DNA of 64,000 nt from Agrostemma githago (lineage: Eukaryota; Streptophyta; Magnoliopsida; Caryophyllales; Caryophyllaceae): the NCBI GenBank assembly GCA_958450325.1, contig OY288243.1:60806606-60870605 (forward strand). Direction: 5' to 3'. Within the stretch, counting starts at the first letter, position 1. Each line of letters begins with the position of its first letter. The notes under the pieces were generated by a model. It worked only from the letters and a program-made list of their open reading frames with translations. It made no database searches and was not told the origin of the DNA. A program made the translations under genes and the position numbers. Below, piece after piece: positions 20,876 to 32,493 of the stretch.

Positions 20876-22237
20876 TGACAGGCTAAAGTCGTATGCCTCA
20901 AGTTACAATTTATAAGCACTTAAATCTAAATACTAAAAACGTAGTAAAGTAGAAATAAGGGTCGAACCCAAAGGAATCAGATTAATCTAATTATGCTAAC
21001 TAAAGTGTAGATACAATTGACCTCCAACATAATTAAAGACCGTAGTAACCAAGGGGGGTTTTGTATGATTAATTATCTAACAAACTAAATTAAATAATAC
21101 AATAACTTGAGGTATCAAATGATGAAAAAGAACTTAGACACAAGCACAAATCCACGCTCAATAGCGATTGATCATCGTAAGACGGTTTCAATTAATAACC
21201 TTGACCACTCTAACGTGAATATGAAATTCCAATTCTCTTAAGAATAGTTAACTAAAACGATTCCCGTTCTTAATTAACCCTAACCGTAAAACAACCTAAA
21301 CAATCCAGTTCTAGGTTCAATTAGACGAAAGCAATATAGATCTGAGAATTCGATAGAGAATAAATAGCACGTACAATCCAGTCGCGCCTTAGATATTTAT
21401 ATGAATTGCTTCTAAGTACTAATATCAACGTATCCCGTTCAATATTAATTCCTAGTTGTTACTAATGTAAAGTTAATTAGTAAATCCTACTCAATAAACG
21501 ATACTAACAATAGAACGATGCAATTAAATACTAGTTGTACACCTAGCAATCAACAACAACATTCATGAAATTAATAACAAAGCAATTCATAATAATCAAG
21601 GTTAATAATCAAAACATTCAAACTCACAAACGTTTCTCGAGCGTTTCAAAGGCTTGAATCTAAGTAGAGAAGATTAGTTACACATACTTTGAGATGGAAA
21701 ATTAGGGTTCTTCAAAAGTTCTCCCTTTTCTCCTCTAATTACGTTCAACTAGTAGATGTGATGAATGATATGAATAATAATTCTAAAAGCTAAGCTTAAC
21801 CTAATAATAGTTTACTAAAATAATAAAATAATAAAATCCTAGTGATACTAGTAATACTAATAATAAAAACTAGTAATAAAGTTTCCTAAACAAGACCAAA
21901 GTCTTAAAAACGTAATAAAGTATCACAAAATAAGACGGAATGCGTGCGAAGTTTCAGGCCTCCATGCAACTCGCGTGGATTCTGGGCGACTCGCCTGGGC
22001 AGCTACTGCTGTTTCGTGCGATCCTTCGATTCTGTCGTTCCGGGTCTTCAAGTGGCTTTCTTCTTCTTCATGTTTCCTTCGTTCTTGGCCCAAATCGACG
22101 GTCCAATGATTAGCATCCTCAAAATAGCCTATATTACATTTATACCAAACTGGCACAAATACGACACAAGATAACCGATTTAGTTCACAAAATATACCAA
22201 AACCGTCGTAATAAATACGACTAAATACGGCCCATCA
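20876..22237 (-). repeat. 5' LTR of element D
   Basis: On the minus strand it starts TGATGGGCC at 22237 and ends GCCTGTCA at 20876, five bases before the primer site. The plus-strand LTR of E at 32650-33901 is a diverged relative along its length. It carries GCGACTCGCC-type repeats near 21965-21993 and the U5 motif at 20951-20980. No partner LTR is in the window. Confidence 0.85.
22213..22237 (-). repeat. 25-bp LTR tip, right copy (U3 end of element D)
   Basis: On the minus strand this is the first 25 bases of the 5' LTR of D, starting TGATGGGCC. It is followed directly by the target duplication GCCGG. The related LTR of element E starts with a diverged version at 32650. Confidence 0.85.
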
Positions 22238-22242
22238 GCCGG

Positions 22243-23001
22243 CTCGGACCATTTTTCGATGCAAATCGGCATGCTGGTCTAGTGCTCCGGGATATTCAAT
22301 AAAGATGCTAATTTGGAAAGTGCATCTGCAAATTGATTTTCTTCCCGGGGTAGATAAATTTATTCTACCTTTTGGAATTATTTTTCGAGAACCCTTACTC
22401 GCGTCTGATAGCCCACGAGGTTGGCGTTCCGAGTCTTCCATTTTTGGAGAGCTTGGTTGATGACTAGAGATGAGTCACCGTGGACCCGGAGGTTTGTGAC
22501 CCCTAAATCAACGGCGACTTACAACCTGTGAATGCATGCTTCGTATTCGGCTGCGTTATTAGTCACGTCGAAATCCAGTTTAATGGACAACGACGTATGC
22601 TCCCTTTTTGGTGATATTAGGAGAATGTCGACTCCGAACCTTCGGAAATTGGATGCCCCGTTAAAATATAAATCCCACGTCTCCGTATCGATATGGAATA
22701 TATCTTCATCTGGGAAGGACCAAGTGTCAGTATGTCCTTCTTCGGTTACGGGACTATCGGCGAGGAACTCGGCTACTACCCGGCCCTTGATGGCTTTTAG
22801 TGGCACAAATTTGAGGTCAAACTCCGCCAACATTAAAGTCCATCTAGACATCCTGCCACTGAGAATGGGCCTCTCGAATAGGTACTTGATAGGATCCATT
22901 TTGGATAGTACATGTACCTCGTAACTGAGCATGTAATGCCGGAGCTTTTTAGTGGCCCAGACTAGAGCTAACATGTCTTCTCGAGCATGGTATACTTGCA
23001 T
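22243..23001 (-). pseudogene. RNase H domains of Tat-like element B
   Basis: The upper part (about 23000-22760) is the usual RNase H that follows reverse transcriptase. A second RNase H follows (WDLYFNGASN near 22660, TNNAAEYEAC near 22545, then HGDSSLV near 22470). A second RNase H of this kind marks the Tat/Ogre lineage. The first catalytic Asp of that domain is Asn here (YFNGASN). In-frame stops appear after 22519 and near 22380. The domain is interrupted by the composite insertion at 22237; integrase continues at 5077. Confidence 0.8.
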
Positions 23002-23125
23002 TCATAATCCAAGAATTTCTTGCTGATGTAGTAAATGGCTCGCTCTTCCGAGTCGACTGTCTGTGCTAGCATAGCCCCCATGGCTGTCTCGGTCGTTGTT
23101 AGGTATACGACAAAGGCAAACCGGG

Positions 23126-24410
23126 TTAAGGTGGCATTAATACTGGCGGAGCCGACAGGATCTCCTTGATCTTGTCAAAAGCTGCTTGGCATTTTTCATC
23201 CCACAGTGTTCGTTCCCCTATTTTCAGTTTTTTGAAAATCGGTTCACACACCGTGGTTAGCTTGGATACGAACCGGCTGATGTATTGAACTTTTCCGAGA
23301 AATCCCCTTATCTCTTTTTCAGTTTTAGGAGGTTGCATCTCGGTGATGGCTTTGATTTTAGTTGGATCGACCTCGATGTTGCGTTGGCTAATGATATGAC
23401 CCAGTAATTTACCAGATGTTACCCCGAAATTGCACTTTTGAGGATTTAGTCTCATGTTGTATATGCGCAATCGGGTGAAAAACTTCCTTAGGGCAGTAAT
23501 ATGCCCGTCTCGATCTTTGGATTTGACGATCATGTCGTCTACGTAAACTTCCACTTCCTTATGCATCATGTCGTGTAATAAGGTCGTGGCGGTTCGTTGA
23601 TAGGTGGCCCCGGCATTGACGAGGCCAAATGGCATGACGGTGTAACAGTAAGTCCCTCAAGGTGTAATGAAGGTGGTCTTACTCATATCTTCTTCTGTCA
23701 TTTTGATCTGATTGTACCCGGCATACCCGTCCATAAATGATAAAAGGGCATGTTCGGCCGTGTTGTCCACCAATATATCGATGTCTGGCAACGGAAAGTC
23801 GTCTTTCGGGTTTGCCTTGTTAAGATCCCGAAAATCTACACATACCCACACCTTACCGTCCTTCTTAGGTACCGGCACGATGTTTGCAACCCAGTCTGGA
23901 TATTCAGACACTTGTATGAAGTCTGCTTTGAACTGCTTGTCGACCTCTTCTTTTATCCTTAGAAACCATTCGGGCTTCATTCTGCGGAGCTTCTGTTTTA
24001 CTGGTTTATACCCGTTTGATGGGTATACGGTGTTAAGCTATTTCCCGATCTATCCCTGGCATGTCCCTGAAGGATCATGCGAAGACATCCTTGAACTCTT
24101 GGAGGAGGTATGTGAATTGTTTTCTCTCCTCGGGATCTAAAGATAACCCTATCTTAAGCATCTGAGGCTCTAAAGTGGTTCCCACATTGATAGACTTGGT
24201 TTCCTCGATTACCGGGTCTCGGGATTTCTTTTGTTCCAATTGCTCGATCAGATGCAGAGGTAAAGATACATGTTCGTCGGGTTTCTCAATGTCATTGAAT
24301 ATTAAATTTTTTAAATTGAAAGCATTTTGAAAATAAGACAAGTCGTAAGCAGAATGGTTATCGTTATTATTGATAGTAAATTTAGAAAACAGCTCAAAGA
24401 GAGCGGTCAT
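23126..24410 (-). pseudogene. Reverse transcriptase of Tat-like element B
   Basis: Segments in order: an N-terminal lead (FKDVFA near 24080), fingers (WVANIVPVPKKDGKVWVCVDFRDLNKA split over 23890-23800), palm with MPFGLVNAGATYQR (near 23630) and the catalytic YVDDMIV (23525-23550), then connection sequence to 23126. Breaks: TGG to TGA at about 23657, between ITP and GTY, and loss of frame near 24000. The catalytic pair Asp-Asp is intact. It would copy RNA to DNA within Gag particles. The copy is dead. Confidence 0.85.
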
Positions 24411-25005
24411 CTGATCGTTGGTCAGTAGCAGGATTGAGAGTGCCCTCGGGACAGACCCCGAGGCTCCAGTGAGAGTGACTACAGGAGGGAGAGGGGTTAT
24501 AGACTAGACTCTAGCACCAGACCCTCTAGACCCGGACTCAGACTCAGACTCAGACTCAGACTCGGTATCCGGCATGTCTCCTTCACTAGTGGTCAGCTTG
24601 TAGACTCGGCCCTGGCTGTCAGTCCACTTGATGGTCTTCCTCCATGACCTTTTCTCGATGTCAGAATCGACTTCAGAGATCAGCTTTGTGGGATCGAACC
24701 TGCCGCTTCGGAGAATCAGGTTCACCAAGTCTTCTTTAGAGGTCGGGACAACCTTATCCTCCCCAAATAGAAGCCCCAGCACAGGCTCGACATTGTCAGC
24801 ACCCTCCTTGGATTCAGCCTGGTCGAGGGCAAATATGTCATCTGGAATGTAGTTGCATTCCCGAGCCAATTTGGTCTCAGGATATGTGATTGTGGGTTCG
24901 TAGAGACCAACTTGAACAGCTCCGAATACCGGAGTAACAAAGTAGTCGGTTAGTCTTGGGCTGTAAGGGCCCAAGTAGGTACCCTTGATGATGTTGCAGG
25001 CCTTC
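24411..25005 (-). pseudogene. Protease-reverse transcriptase linker of B
   Basis: It encodes a stretch of about 170 residues with no known domain, starting in overlap with the end of protease (MWSGAGIEKACNI at 25028). It includes an acidic Ser/Glu run coded by five tandem GACTCA units (24537-24562). A spacer of this kind between protease and reverse transcriptase is usual in Tat/Ogre elements. Confidence 0.5.
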
Positions 25006-25809
25006 TCAATTCCTGCCCCGGACCACATTTCTCGGGGTCATAGCGTACCCTAAGCCGAGGCGAGACTCTCCGTCGTTCAGGACTTCAATAATCTTCCCAA
25101 CTGGAAGATATGGCCTCGAAGTAGCCCCCGGTAAATATCCCAAGTTCTGTAGCATTGTATCGATGCTAGTGGTGAAATAGGGCCGGAAAAGATATTCCTC
25201 TTCTATCATCCCTACAAAGTCGAACCCTCGGAGGTCCGTACGGCCCGTGGCATTGCAGCTAGTCACGGTTATGGGGGTTGCCTCCAAAGTAATGACACCA
25301 TCTTGCAGGGACAGCTTGACTTTTCTGTGGAGGTTAGAGGATACGACTTTGACCACATGGATCCATGGCCTCTCGAGAAGTAGGTTGAAGGAGGTGGTGA
25401 CATCGATCACCTGGAATTCCAATTCTTTTTCAATTGGACCCGTTATAATTGTCAGCTTAACGGCCTCAGCAACCGATTTTGGTCTTCCATCGAAAGCCTG
25501 GATAGTCTGTGCGGTTGGAAGGTAATCGGCCTCGGTAATGCCGAGGGCTTTAGCAGTCCTTAAAGGGAGGACATTCACAGCAGACCCCTCATCAATTAGG
25601 GTCATCGGGAGGTACTTCCCTCGGCAGATCACCGTAATGTATATGGCCAAGTTATGGGTGGCCCCGAACGGTGGTAGGTCGGACTCAGAGAAGGTAATAA
25701 GTGAGCCTTCTTCCTTGGACTTGCCCTTGAGATAGGGCATGATGGTGGTTACCATTTCAGTAGGGGTAACCAGTGAGTCGACCTTGATCTGATCGAGAGC
25801 CTTAGTCAA
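25006..25809 (-). pseudogene. Aspartic protease of Tat-like element B
   Basis: 267 residues open. Active site region LIDEGSAVNVLP near 25590, flap and hydrophobic strand FQVIDVTTSFNLLLERPWIH near 25410-25370; the Gly normally before Arg-Pro-Trp is Glu here. The domain arrangement matches Tat-type proteases. It follows gag and precedes reverse transcriptase on the same strand. Confidence 0.85.
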
Positions 25810-27680
25810 TGCCTCTCGATGTTCTTACGAAATAACCAAAAGTTGCCATATGGTGAGATCAGCTCGAGCCCTCTTCAGTTGTTTGACTAGAGCCGTGTCA
25901 GTGCTTGGCTCTTCAAGGGCAGCTTCCGTCCTGGCAGGTTCAGTGACGGTTGTTGAGATAGGGGTGTCCTTAGAGCTAGTGGCTTGTTAAAGACGACCGA
26001 CAGTAGCGAGGTGGTTACTGGCTAAAGCTTTGGACTTAGCCTTTCGGACCTCTTCAGGAGTGATGATGACAACCTTCCCTTTAGCCAGGTAAACATCATC
26101 TTCATCATCGAACCGGATCCCATTAACTCGTGGGATGAAAGGAGAAATGAGGTGAGAACAGTCGATCACCTCCCCGGTGAAGATGGCATGGGCGCTGAAG
26201 GGGTTTTCTTTGTTGCTCGGTTTGTCCCCGAGCAATGGTATTTTCCCGCTCTCGATTAAGTCCTGGATTAGGTGTTTCAGCTTCTAGCACTTTTCAGTAT
26301 CGTGCCCATTACCTCGGTGATATTGGCAATAGGCCTGGATGTTGTAGCTCTTGGAGCGCTTCTCGACGGGGACATCAGGAGTTAGGCCTATCTGTTGGAT
26401 AAGACCCTTGGAGGATAGCCTTTGTAAGGCATATGTATAGGTGGTCCCTATATCAGTGAATACCCGAGCTGGGGTATTCTTTTTGGACGATGCATCTAGT
26501 AGATTAACCGCGTCGAAGATGCTGCGAGTTGCAGCTGCAGTTGTGGGCTTGGTAGTGGAAGAAGTAGCCCCTTGATACCCCTTGCTAGAGGCCTTATTAA
26601 GGCCTTCTAACCTCAAATCATCTTCAATCCTCGTCCCCATTTCAGTTAAAGTGGCGAAGTTGGGTATGACAGCATACCGGAGATGGACCCGGTAGGAGGG
26701 GAGGAGGTTCTTGACAAAGGCCTCCACTAAAGTTTTTTCATTGGGCTTGTCGACCAGCTTCACACTCTCGGCCCTCCAGCGTTGAAGGTATTTTGTAAAA
26801 CCTTCCTTGGGGTCCTGGGCCATAACTTCCAGGGAGCGCATTGTGGTCTGGATTTCGGTGTTGTCAGCATAATTCCGAGCAAACTCCGTGGCCACGTCAT
26901 CCCAAGTTTTGTATTTCTTGGAGTCGAGCCTGTAGTACCAGGCTTTTGGATGCTTCTCGAGAGAAGCGGCAAACAGGTGCTTGAACATGGTGGATTGCAC
27001 TCCCTTAACGACCATGAACTCTTTGAAGGCCCGGATGTGAAGCACCGAGTCTTCGGTCCCCTCAAATATCGGTAGGCCCGTAAGTTTGAGGTTGGCGGGC
27101 ATTTCATCATTCAAGGGCGAATAGGCGCGGGCGTTTTCCATGTGGATAGTGTTGTTTGTTGACAAGTGGACTTGTTCCTCCAGTTTGCGGACTGCGCTGA
27201 CCAGTTCAGCTAGGGGCCCAGTAGTGCCAGTCCCAGCGGCAGGAGTTCCCTGCTCCACGACACTCAAACGGGTAACAATAGCTATTTGGTCAGACCTTTA
27301 GCTGTCAATTGGGTCTCGATCTGAGTCTGCTTGACGACCATAGCGTCCAACGAGGCTGACAATTTGTCCAAGGCTTCTTGCATTTTCTGTTTGTGTCTGG
27401 TTACCGGTGGCCTGTCTGTAAGATTACCGCGTAATCGGAAACTGGCCCAGATCCTGGAATCAAAACAGTACATCCTGAGCAAGGAAAAGCCTGAAAAGGA
27501 AATGACTCGGAAAAGACACCTAGACGGGTGACTCATGAATTGTGTGACTTCCTTAGGATTCGGCTGGGTGGGCCTAGTACCGTTCGAAGGAAGATCCACA
27601 TGAGATATTCCCCAGACTTTGGACTCGAATGTGTAAACGGGCTTTACTTGGTAGGGGTATGCTCTACTTTGGTTAGCCAT
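25810..27680 (-). pseudogene. Gag of Tat-like element B
   Basis: The ATG at 27680 starts MANQSRAYPYQ; a frameshift near 27275 leads into the gag domain proper (LPIFEGTEDSVLHIRAFKEF to LPSYRVHLRYA, about 27080-26680). A zinc-binding motif YCQYHRGNGHDTEKC (26330-26287) is typical of Tat/Ogre Gag. An in-frame TAG at 26284-26286 follows at once; coding resumes to about 25987. It is a decayed copy. Confidence 0.85.
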
Positions 27681-28440
27681 GCCTTAGACAAATAAGGCGG
27701 ACTGGGATAGGGAGGAAACCCGTGATGTAAGATCGACTGAGTTTCGACGCTAAAGACCTTCGATGACTTATAAAAAGACCCGACACTACTAAATGCGGTA
27801 AGTCTTATGATAAGGAAGGTTTTTTGAAAAGAAAGTTTGAATTCCGAGTAAATCGGAGGATGGTCCCGACTTTTAAAATTGGCAAAATGCCGTCAGGGCC
27901 AAAAATTTTGAAGGTTCGAAAATATTTTTTGATTTTTGAAATGGCCAGCATACTGGCTAGAAATAGGCTATTTTGAGTAATATCATAAGTCCTAAATTCG
28001 GTAGCATTCCGGGTGAAATTGGATATTTTTTGAAAAGATGCATTTTTGAAAATGACGGGTTTTTGAAAACGATATAGAAACCAAGTAGCACATAGTCATG
28101 CAAGCATTATAATGACGTCATGTATGCTTTATACTAAGTCTCGGTCGGTCTAAATAGGGTCTATACCAGTGCGCATAGCCTTTTCGAGAATCGGGACGGA
28201 CTTCCTAAGTCGAGTTGATCTTAGAACATGCCGCGAAACCCTTACGAATTAGCTATGAACACCTTGACATATCCAATTTGGAATATATCGCGGTATAGTA
28301 GGACGTCAGTCACCAGTACCGACCCGGGTAAAAATGAGGTTACGCATGAACCGTAAAACTAAAGCGCGTATTGTACTAATCGAACGATTTCTCCTCGAGT
28401 CTCACCCTGAGGATCCCGATGGTAATGTACACATCAGTTT
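27681..28440 (-). other. 5' untranslated leader of element B
   Basis: Between primer site and gag. No credible ORF. It probably holds RNA packaging signals; none can be pointed to. Confidence 0.5.
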
Positions 28441-28458
28441 TCCCCAGCGGAATCGCCA
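28441..28458 (-). other. Primer binding site, tRNA-Arg type (B)
   Basis: The minus strand reads TGGCGATTCCGCTGGGGA, close to the tRNA-Arg-type site known for Ogre/Tat elements. It differs from the tRNA-Asp site used by C, D and E. Confidence 0.75.
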
Positions 28459-29283
28459 AATTGTGGACATGACATAGGTCCACCCCGACGGGGCTACGCG
28501 CGGGTTTGGGGAGGCGAATGAATCTCATGTGAGATGGTTCTCGGGTTGAAATTTAAATGCTAGTTGGAGTCGCCACCGAACATTATGGGAGTTCGAGCCC
28601 ATTCGAACCCACTCTATATCTTGGTGGGCCGTGCACAGAGTACGGCCCATTTCGATCTCAGAGTTTATGGGGTTCGTCCCTTTGCATTGCGATACCGATA
28701 ACGACATTATCGATTACCGAGTATTGAATGACTCTCGTGCGCCAATGGTTTTGGGCATCTGGAAACCATGGTTCTGAGTAAGGGGTGAGGGTACGTGTTG
28801 GGAAGCCCACAAAGGACACCCAACCCCGCCCGGAATTTTTGCGGTCTCTACTAAGATATCGTTCGATTTTAGAATACGCGCGTTAGTAATTCGGTTGAAT
28901 GATATGCAAACAGCGTTCCTAACTAAACATGTGAAATATGTTTGATCTACGTCGTTTAATGCGTCTTTGAATTATGTCGAAGTTGTTTTATCATGTGAGG
29001 TTCGTTTTAGTACAATAAAACAAACAACGAAAATGAAACTAGAAACCAAAGATTACAAATGCGCGGGCGGAATACAACCCGGAAATACAATACGACAAAC
29101 AAAATATAACAATTGCAACAATAACGGAATGTAAATAGATCGGATGATAAAAGAAGACATGATGGACGGTTTTGAAATGTGTGAGACACGTGATTGACTT
29201 GACACGTGTTGACCGAAGTCATGAAAATATTTGATAAGGCTTATTGTATGTGGAGGGCTTACGATTTGGTGTGTGAACGAGGC

Positions 29284-29391
29284 CACTCGACCGAGTCGTG
29301 GAGAGACTCGATTGAGTGCCCTACCTAAAATCCCCTTGCCTCGATTTTGGGGTGCCACTCGACCGAGTGGGCTAGGCACTCGGTCGAGTGC
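29284..29391 (-). repeat. Palindrome cluster 1 in LTR of B
   Basis: Four copies of the ACTCGACCGAGT / ACTCGGTCGAGT / ACTCGATTGAGT type. They lie far downstream of the TATA-like site at 30433 on the minus strand, so inside the transcribed LTR or leader. Confidence 0.8.
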
Positions 29392-29604
29392 CCCGTATGC
29401 GAACAGCAGTTTGCTTCGGACAGCGTCGGTCTCGAATTTGCTTTAGTCTTAAATCGATAATTCATTAAGCCGCGTAAAAATATTGTATAATTTATACTCG
29501 ACTTAACTTTTGATGCTTGTAATAAGCATGCTATTATTACGAGATCGATTATCGGAAATTTAGAAAAGATGTTATAAGTCGTTTTAAATTGAACTAAGAC
29601 GAAA

Positions 29605-29875
29605 TAATTCCCTCCGCGTTATAATGTCGTAATTAATCCTTTCGGACTATGTGACAATTATTTCGGCATCAACGGGTTCGTGCTAGCTCGATTTATTGAC
29701 TAATTTCTTTAGACATAATATTCGACTACGGAGTCGATATCGCATCTTAAGAATAAGCGTTTTATTTCTTTGATTAGAGCGAAAATCAATTCCCTCCGCG
29801 TCACGACATCACTATCAATCCTTGTGGATTTTGTGATGTTCAATTTGCATCAACAGGTTTCGTTCTAACCTTTTT
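29605..29875. repeat. Imperfect tandem duplication in LTR of B
   Basis: The block at 29607-29690 (AATTCCCTCCGCGTTATAAT, later GCATCAACGGGTTCGT) recurs at 29788-29870 (AATTCCCTCCGCGTCACGAC, later GCATCAACAGGTTTCGT). The period is about 180 bases. Confidence 0.65.
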
Positions 29876-30432
29876 GAAAAAGAGAATCGAATATGTTTAA
29901 CATGGAATGTTCGCAATCCCATCATGGCCTTGAATATTTAGGGCGGGGCTCCTCGAGAGGGCTCCACCACTGTTACAACTCGTAAAGGGATTAGAAGCGT
30001 CTTATATGAAATTCAACATTAAACGTATTCGAATCGAGATTTTTTTGTAAACCGATGTATGCGTGATGTTTTGATGCTAATTACGATAGTAATAATAATA
30101 TCAATATTAGAAAAGAAAAAAAAATTAAAAAAAAGATGACGAGAAGACGAGGAAGATGGACGACGAGTAAGACGAGAGAGACGAGAGAAGGAAAGAGAGA
30201 AAAGGAAGAGATCGGGATTGGATTTTGCACCCTCAACCTACATGCTTTGTATTCTCGGAATATGGGCCGTCTAGTTGTGGCTTAGGCACGGGAGCTTCGA
30301 GATGATATAGAAAGAGTTATGGTGTTTAAGGTAGAAGAAGGGTTTGCAAGGTTGTGAATAATATGGCTGAAAAACGTTGTATGGAAAAGTTGTAGAGATG
30401 CAAAGTTGTTCATTATGTTGAGGGGGGTGGGG

Positions 30433-30582
30433 TATTTATAAAAAAATACACCGGTTTTGGATAGAAAAAGAGCCACTCGATCAAGTGGTGTGTTGCACTC
30501 GATCGAGTGCCTGGTCTGAGGCCGGTTCTGCGGGTTTTGCGAGCCTACTCGGCCGAGTGGGCAGAACCACTCGATCGAGTGA
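30433..30582 (-). promoter_or_regulatory. LTR promoter of B: TATA and palindrome cluster 2
   Basis: Four ACTCGATCGAGT-type palindromes lie at 30473-30582. On the minus strand they are followed about 30 bases later by TTTATAAATACC (about 30443-30432), a good TATA box. The layout is like that of the LTR of C but with a different palindrome. An identical palindrome family sits in element A coding sequence. Confidence 0.65.
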
Positions 30583-30966
30583 GTCTGGGCGGAGGATAGG
30601 GTTTTAGAGATAAAGTTTTATCTCTAATTGAAGAGGTTTAGTAGCTTAGGTTCTCTTCCAGAAGCGACGCAGCTGATATTTTTGTCTTGGAAACGACTTT
30701 GACTGGGGTTTGACCCAATAGCTAAAGGACGGTTTTATTTCCAGTGTCGGTTTTGACCCAAACTAGTCTTATCTGATTGAAAATGACCCGATGGGCCTGA
30801 ATTTGAGGTTAGTTTTGTGAGATTTGTACTCCGTAAAAAGCCCAAGCCAAATACTAATGATTTTGAGCCCATATTCGAGCGTGTAAAAGCATGTTCGCGT
30901 CCGATCATCATCGGGTGTTTGTCGAAAACTGCTATAGACACCTGGCAGCCAAATTTGGGTGTCTAC

Positions 30967-31379
30967 AATATTGTAATTTTAGGGTTTGACACTCCCTTTT
31001 TTTGTCTTCTCCCTTACGTACTGCTTGTTCCTCAAATTGGCTTTATTGAATGTAAAATTATTTTGATAAGCCCGTCGCGGTACACTTTAAGAAATATTAA
31101 AGGAGAAAAATTGAATAATGTTGGTAAACTGACGAAAAACTACGTATTATGTCAACGAAATAATAAGAACGTACTGTGGCAACAAATTGAAAAAACGTAT
31201 TTAGTCAGTGTTTTAAAAATATCTACTTTGTCGAAGTTGGAAATAAAATTGTACCGCATCAAAATTGAAAAAAAAAACATGTGTATTCCGTGATAAAAGA
31301 AACGTACTGTGTTAATAAAGTTAAAAAAATACTATATATCAAAGATTAAAATAAATGTAATGCATCACATTTTTAAATA
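30967..31379. other. Unassigned AT-rich spacer
   Basis: No gene. Short imperfect repeats around AACGTACTGTG are seen (31170, 31302); similar units follow the MITE at 32504-32580. The MITE appears inserted into this repeat. Confidence 0.4.
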
Positions 31380-32493
31380 GGGTTATTTCACATAAATAAT
31401 CCAAACTATAGACCATCTTCTTATAATAATCTCAATTTTATGTAATCTCAAAATAAGTCATACTTTTAACTCTGTCTTCTCTTAATAGATCTGGTAACCT
31501 GATACTTGTTTAGCAGGAAAGTCATAATAAAAAAAATCAAAAATCATTTAATCACTCAAAAAAAAACCAAAAACTCCATCCTTCCCAGGCAGCCATTGAA
31601 GCAACCCAGAAATCAACAACCTCCCTCAACCATATCCATTATCACCTCCAACTTATTCCCCCATTCAAACACCCAAATTACCATTCTCACTCAACTCATC
31701 CACCACCTTCATTCACCACACCCAAATTCAATCATCCATTCCATCACCATTTTACCACCAATCGACTAATCTAATTGCTCTATAAACGAGAAAAGCTACA
31801 GACCATTGACTAATCTAACTCATCGACCAATCTATTGATCGCCTTCAGCCACGTCGCACCACCAATTGACGCGCTTCCAGACAACCGCTCCACCATCTAC
31901 GGTGAGCCACCACCAGCCACCACGCTCTTCACCCTTGTTTTGGTGTCTACTTGTGCTCTCTAATTCGGCTTGGCATAGTTGATTGAAGAAAGAAGAGAAG
32001 TTGGAGAAGACTCTCTTGGTCTTCATTTAATTGAGGTCATTTTGTTCAATTTGTAGGTGTCTTTTTATTTGTGTGAGGTGACAGAAGTGAGATATAAAAT
32101 TTGAGAACTGGGAAAGAATGACAGAGGAGATAATGGAGATGGTTCATGACGCCTGGAATCTGGGAAAATAGGGATAAAAATGGTGGAATCAGATTGTGAA
32201 TAAGAATTAATGGCTGATTGATGATGTGTCAGTAGTGAAATGGAACGGTGGTTTGATGAATCAATGGTGAATAATGAGGATAGGATGTAGGTTGAAGAGA
32301 GGAAGAAGATGAAGTGTATAAAACCCTAGAAAGTTACGGAACCAGTCAGTATGACTGGCAACAGTCAGTCATAATTTTTTTGTAGCGAAACGAGATTAAC
32401 TAAGGCATTGATTAGATTAATTTAGGATTACGTAAAGTACGTATTAATTTAAGAAGGATGTCCATAGTTGGGATTAATGTCGTGAAATAACCC
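31380..32493. mobile_element. MULE-like non-autonomous DNA transposon
   Basis: Ends are inverted: GGGTTATTTCAC at 31380 and its complement ending at 32493, with similarity extending roughly 85 bases at about three-quarters identity. Flanks TTTTAAATA (31371-31379) and TTTAAAATA (32494-32502) match at 8 of 9 positions, fitting a 9-bp duplication of Mutator-like elements. The interior has no transposase and no recognisable captured gene. Confidence 0.6.

Larger units (their letters stand above)
5078..22237. mobile_element. Composite retroelement insertion (C plus D) in B
   Basis: The segment is bounded on both sides by the 5-bp direct repeat GCCGG (5073-5077 and 22238-22242), begins TG and ends CA. 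Sequence of element B is continuous across it: the RNase H region on the right and the integrase on the left. Inside are element C on the plus strand (to 16574) and the 5' part of element D on the minus strand (16575-22237). The two outer ends carry the same 25-bp sequence in inverted orientation, which a normal LTR element does not do. The left half of D, with its 3' LTR, is absent. Confidence 0.85.
28463..30966 (-). repeat. 5' LTR of Tat-like element B
   Basis: About 2.5 kb, TG at both 5' ends of the two strands: minus strand TGTAGACACCC at 30966 and GTCCACA at 28463. The primer site follows. It contains two ACTCGATCGAGT-type clusters, a TATA-like site and an internal duplication. The 3' LTR is not in the window. 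Confidence 0.8.

Noticed and set aside
28463..30966. Host gene in the LTR of B
   Set aside because: No frame with a domain; TG/CA ends, primer site and TATA define an LTR.
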